From Fimbriimonadaceae bacterium (GTDB lineage Bacteria; Armatimonadota; Fimbriimonadia; Fimbriimonadales; Fimbriimonadaceae), in NCBI GenBank assembly GCA_019694835.1, contig JAIBBE010000112.1, positions 1-5,117 on the forward strand: a stretch of DNA of 5,117 nt. Direction: 5' to 3'. Below the pieces are notes generated by a model. That model did no database searches. It was not told the origin of the DNA and saw nothing but the letters and a program-made list of their open reading frames with translations. Both the position numbers and the translations under genes were made by a program. Shown here piece after piece: positions 1-5,117 of this stretch; the first letter of the stretch is position 1, and each line of letters opens with the position of its first letter.

Positions 1-787
1 CGGTCCCATCCACGATCCAGTCGTAACCGGAAATGAGTTGTTCGGCATTACCTTCAGCGAGGCGCACTGGAAATAGCTGAACCGACAGTTGGGGCCGAAG
101 CCGACGCGCGAATACCGCCGCCCGCTCAACCTTCATCCGCCCGATATCGGAGGCGGCAAACAAGGTTTGGCGATGAAGATTCGAGAGTTCAACCAGGTCG
201 GCGTCCACGAGCCCTAGCGTCCCGATGCCGGATCCCACCAGTGAAGGCAGGCTTCCGGCCGCAAGGCCCCCAACCCCGACCAGTAAGACCCGTGCCTCAG
301 CAAGTGCAGCTTGACCTTCGGGTCCGACTTCGGGAAGCTGCATTTGCCGGGCGAACATCTCGTCGTCAACCCGGCTAGAAGCGGCTTCACCTGGGACAAC
401 CCACTCGGCGACTCCGCTCGCGTAGGTTTCGCGCTTCCAAATGGGAACCCGCCACTTGAGTTGGTCCATGATCCACTCGCAGGCCTCAAAGGCCTCTCGC
501 CGGTGGGCGGAGGCCGTTTGCACGACGACTGCCGTGTCGCCGATGGCAAGTTGCCCGACGCGATGGATCACCCTGGCTTCCGAGAGCCCAAAACGCTCGA
601 TGGCCTCTTCAACAAGCGCTTCCCCTTTGGAAAGTGCCATTTCGGGGTATGCCTCATACTCGAGCCCAACAACAGACCGCCCCTCGGCGTGATTGCGTAC
701 TTTGCCCTCGAAGACGACAAATCCGCCCGCCTCATCATGGGTTATCGGCTCAGCGGCAATCGGGGCATCGCTTAGTGAGAACTTCAT
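1..787 (-). CDS. MoaE-MoeB fusion: molybdopterin synthase large subunit joined to MoaD-adenylylating enzyme (partial, C-terminus beyond left edge)
   Basis: The frame reads without a stop from ATG at 787-785 to the left edge, giving 262 codons plus one base. Residues 1 to about 133 are MoaE, the large subunit of molybdopterin synthase, which converts cyclic pyranopterin monophosphate to molybdopterin with sulfur from MoaD thiocarboxylate. Visible are GKVRNH (28-33), SAHR (93-96) and the active-site lysine segment KWRVPIWK (111-118). After a linker of under ten residues a HesA/MoeB/ThiF domain begins: FARQMQLPEVG (145-155, with the ATP-contacting Arg147), nucleotide loop GVGGLAAG (171-178), VDADLVELSNLHRQ (194-207) and Lys219. 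This domain should activate the MoaD C-terminus as an acyl-adenylate. The window stops at VDGT; the next codon, expected to encode the catalytic Asp, starts with G, which fits. The zinc cysteines and any rhodanese tail lie outside. The start overlaps the moaD stop (ATGA). Domain identities are firm; the final length is unknown. Confidence 0.93.
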   Translation of the reverse strand, partial: MKFSLSDAPIAAEPITHDEAGGFVVFEGKVRNHAEGRSVVGLEYEAYPEMALSKGEALVEEAIERFGLSEARVIHRVGQLAIGDTAVVVQTASAHRREAFEACEWIMDQLKWRVPIWKRETYASGVAEWVVPGEAASSRVDDEMFARQMQLPEVGPEGQAALAEARVLLVGVGGLAAGSLPSLVGSGIGTLGLVDADLVELSNLHRQTLFAASDIGRMKVERAAVFARRLRPQLSVQLFPVRLAEGNAEQLISGYDWIVDGT

Positions 788-1026
788 CCGCCTGCCACCG
801 GGGGAATCAGGACAAGTTCACTTCCTTCTTGCAGGGGGAAAGTTGGATCGACAAACTCATGGTCAATTGCCACTCGAATCAGTGCGGGCGGAAGACCGAG
901 CCGGTGCTCGGCGATGAGCGTTTCGACGAAGTCTCCAACGGTCTCGCATGAGGTCGTTTTCTGCTCAACGGCGAGGCCACGGCGCTCTCGCAGGACTGCG
1001 AAATAGCGGATTGTCACGGTCTTCAT
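784..1026 (-). CDS. moaD: MoaD, molybdopterin synthase small (sulfur carrier) subunit
   Basis: An 80-residue ubiquitin-fold sulfur carrier, close to the usual length of about 81. It opens with KTVTIRYFAVLRE, the first beta strand and helix typical of MoaD, and ends in PPVAGG; the terminal Gly-Gly is the residue pair that is adenylylated by MoeB, thiocarboxylated, and inserted into the MoaE active site. ATG at 1026 is preferred over the in-frame ATG at 1041. It overlaps the moeA stop as ATGA, and a GGAG lies 8 bases upstream. The longer form would only add MESKP, which has no counterpart in the family. It sits between moeA and the moaE-moeB fusion, so it is flanked by both of its partner activities. 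Identity is near certain. Confidence 0.96.
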   Translation of the reverse strand: MKTVTIRYFAVLRERRGLAVEQKTTSCETVGDFVETLIAEHRLGLPPALIRVAIDHEFVDPTFPLQEGSELVLIPPVAGG

Positions 1027-2183
1027 GGGTTTCGACTCCATGGAAAAGGTAAGAAATCGATATGCTCGCCTTGGGCCAATGTGATCACATCGCGGTTGAT
1101 CCTCACAAGTCCGTCGCTCTCCAAAAGGCCAAAGTTCGCGTGGGAGCCAATGACGTTTAGGATTGTAATCTCACCGCCGGGTAGTTGCTTCGCAGGGAGA
1201 AATTCTTCGCGTCCCGGCTTCCTATCCATTGTTTTCGCGATTTGCCTGGATTCACATTGGAACTCATCACCCAGCCAGGCACTGACGAAAACAAGATAAC
1301 CAACCCAAGTCGAGAGAGGATTGCCAGGGAGGCCAAACCATACCTTCCCATCTTCGCGCGTTCCGAAGGCAATCGGCTTGCCCGGTTTCACGGCGACCCC
1401 GTGGAATTTCAAGTGGAAACCTGCCTCCTCCATGGTCGCTCGAACGAGGTCATGAGCCCCGACGGAAACCCCGCCGGTCGTGATCAGGAGCTCGGAACTT
1501 TGGATCGACTCGTGGATCTGAGCGCGCAGCTCTTCTTGGGAATCTGGAGCATGTCGCACTTGTGCGCGGATGCCTCTGAGGGCCAAGGCAGAAGCGAGAG
1601 CTGTCGCATTGGAATTGAAGATCTGACCGTATTGGAGTGACTGGCCAGGAGGCACGACTTCATTTCCGGTGCTAAGAATGATGACATTTGGCAGACCGCG
1701 GACTTCAACTGTGGCGAAACCGCAACTCGCGAACGCGGCGAGATGGGGTGGTGTCAACGTCGCACCCTTCTGCGCAACGAGATGCCCCGCTGGTGCTTCT
1801 TCAGCCTGAAACCGCACATGCGCGCCCTTTCGAACTTCTCCCACGAGCAAGCCGTCTTGTTCTGAAGCGTCTTCTTGCGCGATGATGCCGTAGGTTCGGG
1901 TCGGCACGGGGGCTCCCGTGAAGATGCGTACGGCCTGACACGGCTGGATACCCCCAGGAGCCGTCGCCCCTGCGGCAACCTCGCCAACGATTTCCCAGGG
2001 CCCCTCCGGACTCCCGACGGCGTAGCCATCCATCGCAGAGTTATCAAAGAGCGGAAAATCAAATGGGGAAACGACATCTTGCGCCAAAACCCGGCCCAAG
2101 GCGTGGCGCAGTGTCACTCGTTCCGTTGGGAAACTTGGACGGTGGTCGCGGATTATGGACAGCGCCTCATCAACCGAAATCAC
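1023..2183 (-). CDS. moeA: MoeA, molybdopterin molybdenumtransferase
   Basis: A 386-residue protein from the GTG at 2183, slightly shorter than E. coli MoeA (411). It catalyses insertion of molybdate into adenylylated molybdopterin in the cytoplasm. Family landmarks in order: FDNSAMDGYAV (46-56), RIFTGAPVP (86-94), LTPPHLAAFASCG (143-155), the MogA-like domain with STGNEVVPPGQ (171-181), TTGGVSVGAHD (235-245), AVKPGKPIAFG (264-274) and FGLPGNPLS (283-291). Residues matching the functionally important E. coli positions are Glu175, Asp214, Asp245, Pro286 and Pro289. A C-terminal beta domain follows (about 320-386). The GTG start is chosen because it overlaps the upstream stop (GTGA) and begins ISVDEAL, the normal MoeA beginning; an ATG at 2258 would add 25 residues read out of frame over the upstream gene. 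Only one moeA copy is in the window, so molybdenum (rather than tungsten) specificity is assumed from the nitrate context. Confidence 0.96.
   Translation of the reverse strand: MISVDEALSIIRDHRPSFPTERVTLRHALGRVLAQDVVSPFDFPLFDNSAMDGYAVGSPEGPWEIVGEVAAGATAPGGIQPCQAVRIFTGAPVPTRTYGIIAQEDASEQDGLLVGEVRKGAHVRFQAEEAPAGHLVAQKGATLTPPHLAAFASCGFATVEVRGLPNVIILSTGNEVVPPGQSLQYGQIFNSNATALASALALRGIRAQVRHAPDSQEELRAQIHESIQSSELLITTGGVSVGAHDLVRATMEEAGFHLKFHGVAVKPGKPIAFGTREDGKVWFGLPGNPLSTWVGYLVFVSAWLGDEFQCESRQIAKTMDRKPGREEFLPAKQLPGGEITILNVIGSHANFGLLESDGLVRINRDVITLAQGEHIDFLPFPWSRNP
1035..1038 (-). promoter_or_regulatory. Ribosome binding site for moaD
   Basis: GGAG on the minus strand, 8 bases before the ATG at 1026 and inside the 3' end of moeA. 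It lies too close to serve the alternative ATG at 1041, being downstream of it, and so supports the shorter moaD start. Confidence 0.6.
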
Positions 2184-3082
2184 GGATGCCCCCCACCAGC
2201 GAGCATCGAGTGGCCGTGCAAAAGGCTCGGCATGAGGCAAGCCATGGCATCCTCGCAAGCTTCCGGACTGCCCGGAATTGCCAGCACAACCATTTGTCCA
2301 ATGATCCCAGCAATCGGCCGGGCGAACATCGCGGTCGGAAGCCGTGAGTGGCTGTAGGATTGGAAAGCTGCTACCACACCGGGAAGACTTTTTTCGAGAA
2401 GCGGCTCGACGGTTTCGAAGGTGATGTCACGCGGGCCAATTCCCGTCCCCCCCGTGATAACGAGCAAAGACACGCCCCTTTCAGCGGCGGCGTAAACCTC
2501 ATTGACTAGCAAATCCGATTCATCGGGCAGAACTTTCACCGAGACGGAGCCTGCGCCGTGACCCTTGAGCGCCTGCTCAAATATTCGGCCGCTTCGATCT
2601 TCGTACTCACCACGATGCGCGCGATCTGACATCACCAGAACTTGCGCGCTCCAGTCACTGCGCTTGGGAAGGTCACTCTTACCGCCCGTCTTTGAAAGGA
2701 GGCGAACGCCGACGATTTCCATGTCGTCGTCGATCATTTTGAGCATATCGTAGAGGGCTAGCGCGGCGGCAGCCGCCGCAGTCATGGCTTCCATCTCGAC
2801 CCCGGTCTTGGCGACAGAAACAACAAAGACCTCGACTGCGATGCGGTCTGTCAGGAATTCAAAGTCCACCCTCACATGCTCAATCGGGATGTTATGGCAG
2901 TAAGGAATCCACTCGGTTGTCTTCTTCGTCGCCTGGATAGCCGCCACCTTGGCGACGGGAACCGGATCGCCTTTGGGGGTGTCGCCGGTCTGGACGCGGC
3001 GAATCGTCTCCGCGCTCGCCGTGAGTTCAGCGCGAGCGAGGGCCGTTCGCTTGGTTGTGTTCTTAAAGGAAACGTCTCTCAT
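2180..3082 (-). CDS. Bifunctional MoaC-MoaB/MogA fusion: cyclic pyranopterin monophosphate synthase plus molybdopterin adenylyltransferase
   Basis: 300 residues in two domains. Residues 1 to about 140 are MoaC, which converts the MoaA product 3',8-cyclo-GTP to cyclic pyranopterin monophosphate. Visible are PKGDPVPVAKVAAIQA (36-51, Lys37), IPYCHNIP (59-66, His63), KTGVEMEAMTAAAAAAL (92-108), and YDMLK (111-115) carrying the Asp112 and Lys115 expected in the active site, then LLSKTGGKS (128-136). Residues about 146-300 form a MoaB/MogA domain: VLVMSDRAHRGEYEDRSG (148-165), LPDESD with Asp187, and the nucleotide-binding TGGTGIGPRDIT (210-221) with Asp219, then AIPGSPEA (268-275). This half should adenylylate molybdopterin before MoeA acts. 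Both halves keep their key residues, so both are probably active. The start overlaps the moaA stop (ATGA) and the stop overlaps the moeA start. MoaC/MoaB fusions are known in various bacteria. Whether the second half is nearer MoaB or MogA I cannot decide by eye. Confidence 0.95.
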   Translation of the reverse strand: MRDVSFKNTTKRTALARAELTASAETIRRVQTGDTPKGDPVPVAKVAAIQATKKTTEWIPYCHNIPIEHVRVDFEFLTDRIAVEVFVVSVAKTGVEMEAMTAAAAAALALYDMLKMIDDDMEIVGVRLLSKTGGKSDLPKRSDWSAQVLVMSDRAHRGEYEDRSGRIFEQALKGHGAGSVSVKVLPDESDLLVNEVYAAAERGVSLLVITGGTGIGPRDITFETVEPLLEKSLPGVVAAFQSYSHSRLPTAMFARPIAGIIGQMVVLAIPGSPEACEDAMACLMPSLLHGHSMLAGGGHP

Positions 3083-4113
3083 CCGCCTATTTGCACCATG
3101 GTTAAGTTATCTCGTTGAGCCCAGTTTCGCATCGGTGGATGGGCGCTCCACTTGCCATCGAGGCACTCTTGAACGGCTATCTCAAGTTCTGAGTCGGGTG
3201 CTCCTCCTCGAATCAAGTCCCGTAACGAGACGCTCGGCGGTAGGAAGAGACACGATTTGAGCTGACCGTCTGCAGTCAAGCGAAGGCGATTGCAGCCTGA
3301 ACAGAAGCTCTCGGTCACGCTTGACACAAATGCGACCCGGCCTTCGGAGCCATCGATGACATACTCCCGGGCAACATCCGAGGCCCCAGATTCCAGGGGT
3401 CGAAGCTCAAATCGGTCGGAGAGACGGGTTCGAATCTCCGCAGAAGAGACGACCCGGCCTGCGTTCCAACCATTGTCGAGAAAAGGCATGAACTCAATGA
3501 ACCGGACGGCCAAACTGTGCTCGCAGGCAAACTCGCCGAATTGGATGATCTCATCCTCATTCACTCCGGGAAGAACCACCACGTTGATCTTGGTTTCAAG
3601 CCCCGCCGCATGGGCGGTCTCAATTCCCTGGAGAACCCTTGGTAACTCGTTACGCCGCGTGATCTCAAAGAAGCGATCCTGCCGCAGCGTATCCAAACTC
3701 ACATTGACGCTTTCCAGCCCAGCCGTCTTGAGCGCCACTGCGTCATGGGCCAAGCGGGTTCCGTTCGTTGTCAATGCAAGCTGGTTCAGACCCGGGATGG
3801 CGGCAAGGGATTCAACGAGACTAATGTAGCCCTTGCGCAGGGTTGGTTCGCCGCCGGTAAGCCGAATCTTCCGCACTCCACGTTCAACGAAGAACCGGGC
3901 TAACCGTTCAATCTCCTCAAAGCTCAAAATTTCTTCGCGCGGTTGCCAGAGCACGCCTTCTTCGGGCATGCAGTAGACGCACCGAAAATTGCATCGATCC
4001 GTGATCGACACCCGAAGGTAGTCGTGGAATCGACCAAACCGGTCCGTCAGCACGTCCGCATGGGTCACGGCTGAATTGTGGCGTAAGCCGCCGCGTGGAA
4101 CCATGATATCCAT
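3079..4113 (-). CDS. moaA: MoaA, GTP 3',8-cyclase (radical SAM)
   Basis: First enzyme of Moco synthesis, rearranging GTP to 3',8-cyclo-GTP. Numbering from ATG at 4113 (344 residues): the N-terminal radical-SAM cluster CNFRCVYC has Cys41, Cys45 and Cys48; LTGGEPTLR (85-93) is the SAM-binding motif; LTTNGTRLA follows at 114-122; RFIEFMPF is at 204-211; the C-terminal GTP-side cluster FCSGCNRLRLTADGQLKSC has Cys271, Cys274 and Cys288. The protein ends in Ile-Gly-Gly, the C-terminal GG tail MoaA needs for activity. Start choice is open: ATG 4113 has GGCGAGG six bases upstream, while GTG 4068 gives 329 residues, the length of E. coli MoaA, and places LTDRFGR near residue 7 as usual. Sequence upstream of 4113 is out-of-frame antisense to narK and is excluded. 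It is the first gene of the operon, followed by moaC-moaB with a 4-base overlap. Identity is certain; the N-terminus is not. Confidence 0.96.
   Translation of the reverse strand: MDIMVPRGGLRHNSAVTHADVLTDRFGRFHDYLRVSITDRCNFRCVYCMPEEGVLWQPREEILSFEEIERLARFFVERGVRKIRLTGGEPTLRKGYISLVESLAAIPGLNQLALTTNGTRLAHDAVALKTAGLESVNVSLDTLRQDRFFEITRRNELPRVLQGIETAHAAGLETKINVVVLPGVNEDEIIQFGEFACEHSLAVRFIEFMPFLDNGWNAGRVVSSAEIRTRLSDRFELRPLESGASDVAREYVIDGSEGRVAFVSSVTESFCSGCNRLRLTADGQLKSCLFLPPSVSLRDLIRGGAPDSELEIAVQECLDGKWSAHPPMRNWAQRDNLTMVQIGG
4075..4080 (-). promoter_or_regulatory. Possible -10 element for moaA
   Basis: CACAAT on the minus strand matches TATAAT at four of six bases and lies at -12 to -7 relative to GTG 4068, mirroring the element in front of narK. 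It only makes sense if moaA starts at 4068 on a leaderless or nearly leaderless transcript; it competes with the ATG-4113 model. Confidence 0.2.
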
Positions 4114-4116
4114 CAT
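4103..4116. promoter_or_regulatory. FNR/DNR-like palindrome between moaA and narK
   Basis: ATGATATCCATCAT is a perfect inverted repeat of five bases with a four-base spacer. Its core TGAT-N4-ATCA matches the FNR/DNR-type consensus TTGAT-N4-ATCAA at eight of ten specified positions; the outermost base of each half differs. Regulators of this CRP/FNR family commonly control narK and nitrate genes under low oxygen or with nitrogen oxides. Its centre, 4109.5, lies 41.5 bases from the narK ATG (4151) and 41.5 bases from the moaA GTG (4068). It would overlap the moaA start codons if moaA begins at 4113 or 4116. The short length means chance occurrence is possible; no regulator gene is visible. Confidence 0.35.
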
Positions 4117-4119
4117 AGA

Positions 4120-4126
4120 CCTCGCC
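4120..4126 (-). promoter_or_regulatory. Possible ribosome binding site for the ATG-4113 start of moaA
   Basis: GGCGAGG on the minus strand, six bases before ATG 4113 and three before the adjacent ATG 4116. It is the main argument for the longer moaA. If moaA is instead leaderless from GTG 4068, this match is chance. Confidence 0.4.
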
Positions 4127-4138
4127 GAGAATGCGGGC

Positions 4139-4144
4139 CATAAA
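4139..4144 (+). promoter_or_regulatory. Possible -10 element for narK
   Basis: CATAAA matches TATAAT at four of six bases. If transcription began at the A of the narK ATG, it would lie exactly at -12 to -7, with the TGAT-N4-ATCA palindrome centred at -41.5, the class II activator position. No convincing -35 hexamer is required for such a promoter. This would imply a leaderless narK mRNA, which fits the poor Shine-Dalgarno sequence in front of 4151. Confidence 0.25.
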
Positions 4145-4150
4145 AGAGTC

Positions 4151-5117
4151 ATGCCAGATCGAGCCATTGCCAACCGCATGCTCATTCTCAACACCATCGC
4201 CTTCACGGTGTGCTTTGCCGTATGGACGATGTACGGTGTGCTGGGGGCTTTTTTGGTCGATAAGCAGATCATTCCGATCTCCAAAGAGCAGCTCGGTTGG
4301 CTCCTGGGTGTCCCCATTCTCACCGGGTCGATCATGCGGTTGCCGGTCGGGCTACTCACGGACCGTTTTGGGGGCAAGCCGATCTACATCGGCGTGATGC
4401 TCCTTGCGACCGCCGGAGTTGCATCCGTGAGCTTCGCAACTACGTTCGCCCATCTCGTAATCTCGGGGCTCATTTTTGGGATGAGCGGCGCGGCTTTCGC
4501 GGTCGGCATCGCCTATACGTCCGTGTTTTTTCCCAAGGAAAAGCAAGGAACTGCGCTCGGGATCTTTGGAGTTGGAAATGCGGGCTCGGCGTTAACCACC
4601 CTGCTTGCTCCCCTCGCGTTGCAAAGACTTACTCAAGAGGGCAACGAATTGGAAGGGTGGCGAACTTTGCCTCTGATCTATGCGGCATGCCTTTTTGGAA
4701 TGACGATCCTGTTTGCGCTCGTTACGAAGAATCGGGTTACGGAAGGAGCGAGCCAAAAAACGCTCCGCACCATGCTTGCCCCTCTCAAGTCGGTTCGAGT
4801 TTGGCGATTCGGTGCGTACTACTTTCTTGTGTTTGGGGCGTTCGTTGCCCTGGCTCAGTGGCTTGTACCTTACTACCTCAACGTCTACGGAATGAGCCTC
4901 GCGATGGCAGGCCTGATGGCGAGCATCTTTAGCCTTCCGAGCGGCTTAGTTCGTGCCCTTGGAGGGTGGATGAGCGATAGGTTCGGGGCCCGAGCCACGA
5001 TGTACTGGGTGCTGGCGAGTTGCGTGGTTTTGTTCACGCTGGTCGTCGCGCCGCGTATGGACATCATGTCCCCAGGGGAAGGAGTTTTGGCGGATCGAGC
5101 CGGAACCGTGACTCAGG
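4151..5117 (+). CDS. narK: NarK-type nitrate/nitrite transporter, major facilitator superfamily (partial, C-terminus beyond right edge)
   Basis: Open from ATG 4151 to the right edge, 322 codons of an expected 400-450. It is an inner-membrane transporter for nitrate and/or nitrite. About nine hydrophobic segments are visible (roughly 11-36, 47-69, 77-97, 102-124, 134-156, 172-192, 220-242, 248-272, 283-300). Family marks are RLPVGLLTDRFGGK (63-76), whose Arg63 corresponds to the substrate-binding arginine of TM2; the nitrate-signature region FAVGIAYTSVFFP to GIFGVGNAG (116-145) around TM4-5; WR (170-171) before TM6; and VRALGGWMSDRFGAR (267-281), whose Arg268 corresponds to the second substrate arginine in TM8. 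The second nitrate signature (TM11) is outside. ATG 4151 directly precedes PDRAIANRMLIL, the usual short cytoplasmic start. The upstream Shine-Dalgarno is weak (AAGAG, two bases away). An in-frame ATG at 4103 would overlap moaA. Symport versus antiport type cannot be told from this part. Confidence 0.94.
   Translation, partial: MPDRAIANRMLILNTIAFTVCFAVWTMYGVLGAFLVDKQIIPISKEQLGWLLGVPILTGSIMRLPVGLLTDRFGGKPIYIGVMLLATAGVASVSFATTFAHLVISGLIFGMSGAAFAVGIAYTSVFFPKEKQGTALGIFGVGNAGSALTTLLAPLALQRLTQEGNELEGWRTLPLIYAACLFGMTILFALVTKNRVTEGASQKTLRTMLAPLKSVRVWRFGAYYFLVFGAFVALAQWLVPYYLNVYGMSLAMAGLMASIFSLPSGLVRALGGWMSDRFGARATMYWVLASCVVLFTLVVAPRMDIMSPGEGVLADRAGTVTQ

Noticed and set aside
311..775. 154-codon plus-strand open frame opposite the moaE-moeB junction
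   Set aside because: It lies in codon register antisense to a strongly recognisable coding sequence, has no family resemblance, and is explained by the composition of the minus-strand gene.
2184..2258. 25-residue N-terminal extension of moeA from ATG 2258
   Set aside because: It overlaps the 3' end of the moaC-moaB gene in another frame and does not resemble MoeA; the GTG at 2183 gives the same 4-base overlap as the other junctions.
1875..2357. 160-codon plus-strand open frame crossing the moeA / moaC-moaB junction
   Set aside because: Antisense to two certain genes, with no recognisable domain and a biased Arg/Pro/Gly/Ser composition typical of shadow frames.
4103..4150. Alternative narK start at the in-frame ATG 4103
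   Set aside because: It would add 16 residues reading MISIIDLAENAGHKRV that overlap the moaA start on the other strand and look unlike a NarK N-terminus; no good Shine-Dalgarno precedes it.
4069..4150. Moco-sensing riboswitch upstream of moaA
   Set aside because: The space between the divergent starts is at most 82 bases and shows no extended stem structure; the known Moco RNA motif is longer than this gap could hold in a leader.
4117..4377. N-terminal extension of moaA by about 87 residues
   Set aside because: It would run antisense through the beginning of narK and encodes nothing seen in MoaA proteins; start codons at 4113 or 4068 fit far better.
4297..4932. 211-codon plus-strand open frame within narK
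   Set aside because: It is an out-of-frame reading inside narK; the narK frame has clear membrane segments and nitrate-transporter motifs.
1..5117. CRISPR arrays, insertion sequences, tRNA or rRNA genes, direct repeats
   Set aside because: I saw no regularly spaced repeats, terminal inverted repeats, transposase motifs or RNA gene sequences; the window is filled by the six genes described.

Overview
The window is almost entirely coding and holds a molybdenum cofactor (Moco) biosynthesis operon on the minus strand, divergent from a nitrate/nitrite transporter gene on the plus strand. The DNA is moderately GC-rich, gene spacing is typically bacterial, and two genes encode fused Moco enzymes. 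No rRNA, tRNA or marker gene is present, so I do not assign a phylum. A free-living bacterium using nitrate (respiratory or assimilatory) through a molybdenum nitrate reductase is the natural inference; the reductase itself is not in the window.

Layout, in the direction of transcription of the operon (right to left): moaA (4113 or 4068 down to 3079); a fused moaC-moaB/mogA (3082-2180); moeA (2183-1023); moaD (1026-784); a fused moaE-moeB gene (787 to the left edge, incomplete). Every junction is a 4-base overlap (ATGA, GTGA, ATGA, ATGA), so the operon looks like one tightly coupled transcript. To the right, narK runs on the plus strand from 4151 past the right edge (incomplete). Only 37-82 bases separate the two start codons, depending on which moaA start is right. 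That gap contains a TGAT-N4-ATCA palindrome resembling an FNR/DNR-type site.

Together the genes cover nearly all of Moco synthesis. MoaA and the MoaC domain make cyclic pyranopterin monophosphate from GTP. MoaD and the MoaE domain form molybdopterin synthase, with MoaD activated by the MoeB domain. The MoaB/MogA domain adenylylates molybdopterin, and MoeA inserts molybdate. Not seen here are molybdate uptake (mod), nucleotide attachment (mobA/mocA) and a dedicated sulfur donor. The most notable observations are the MoaE-MoeB fusion, which puts the MoaD-activating enzyme and the MoaD-using enzyme in one chain, the second fusion (MoaC-MoaB), and the symmetric regulatory gap that may couple nitrate transport to cofactor supply.
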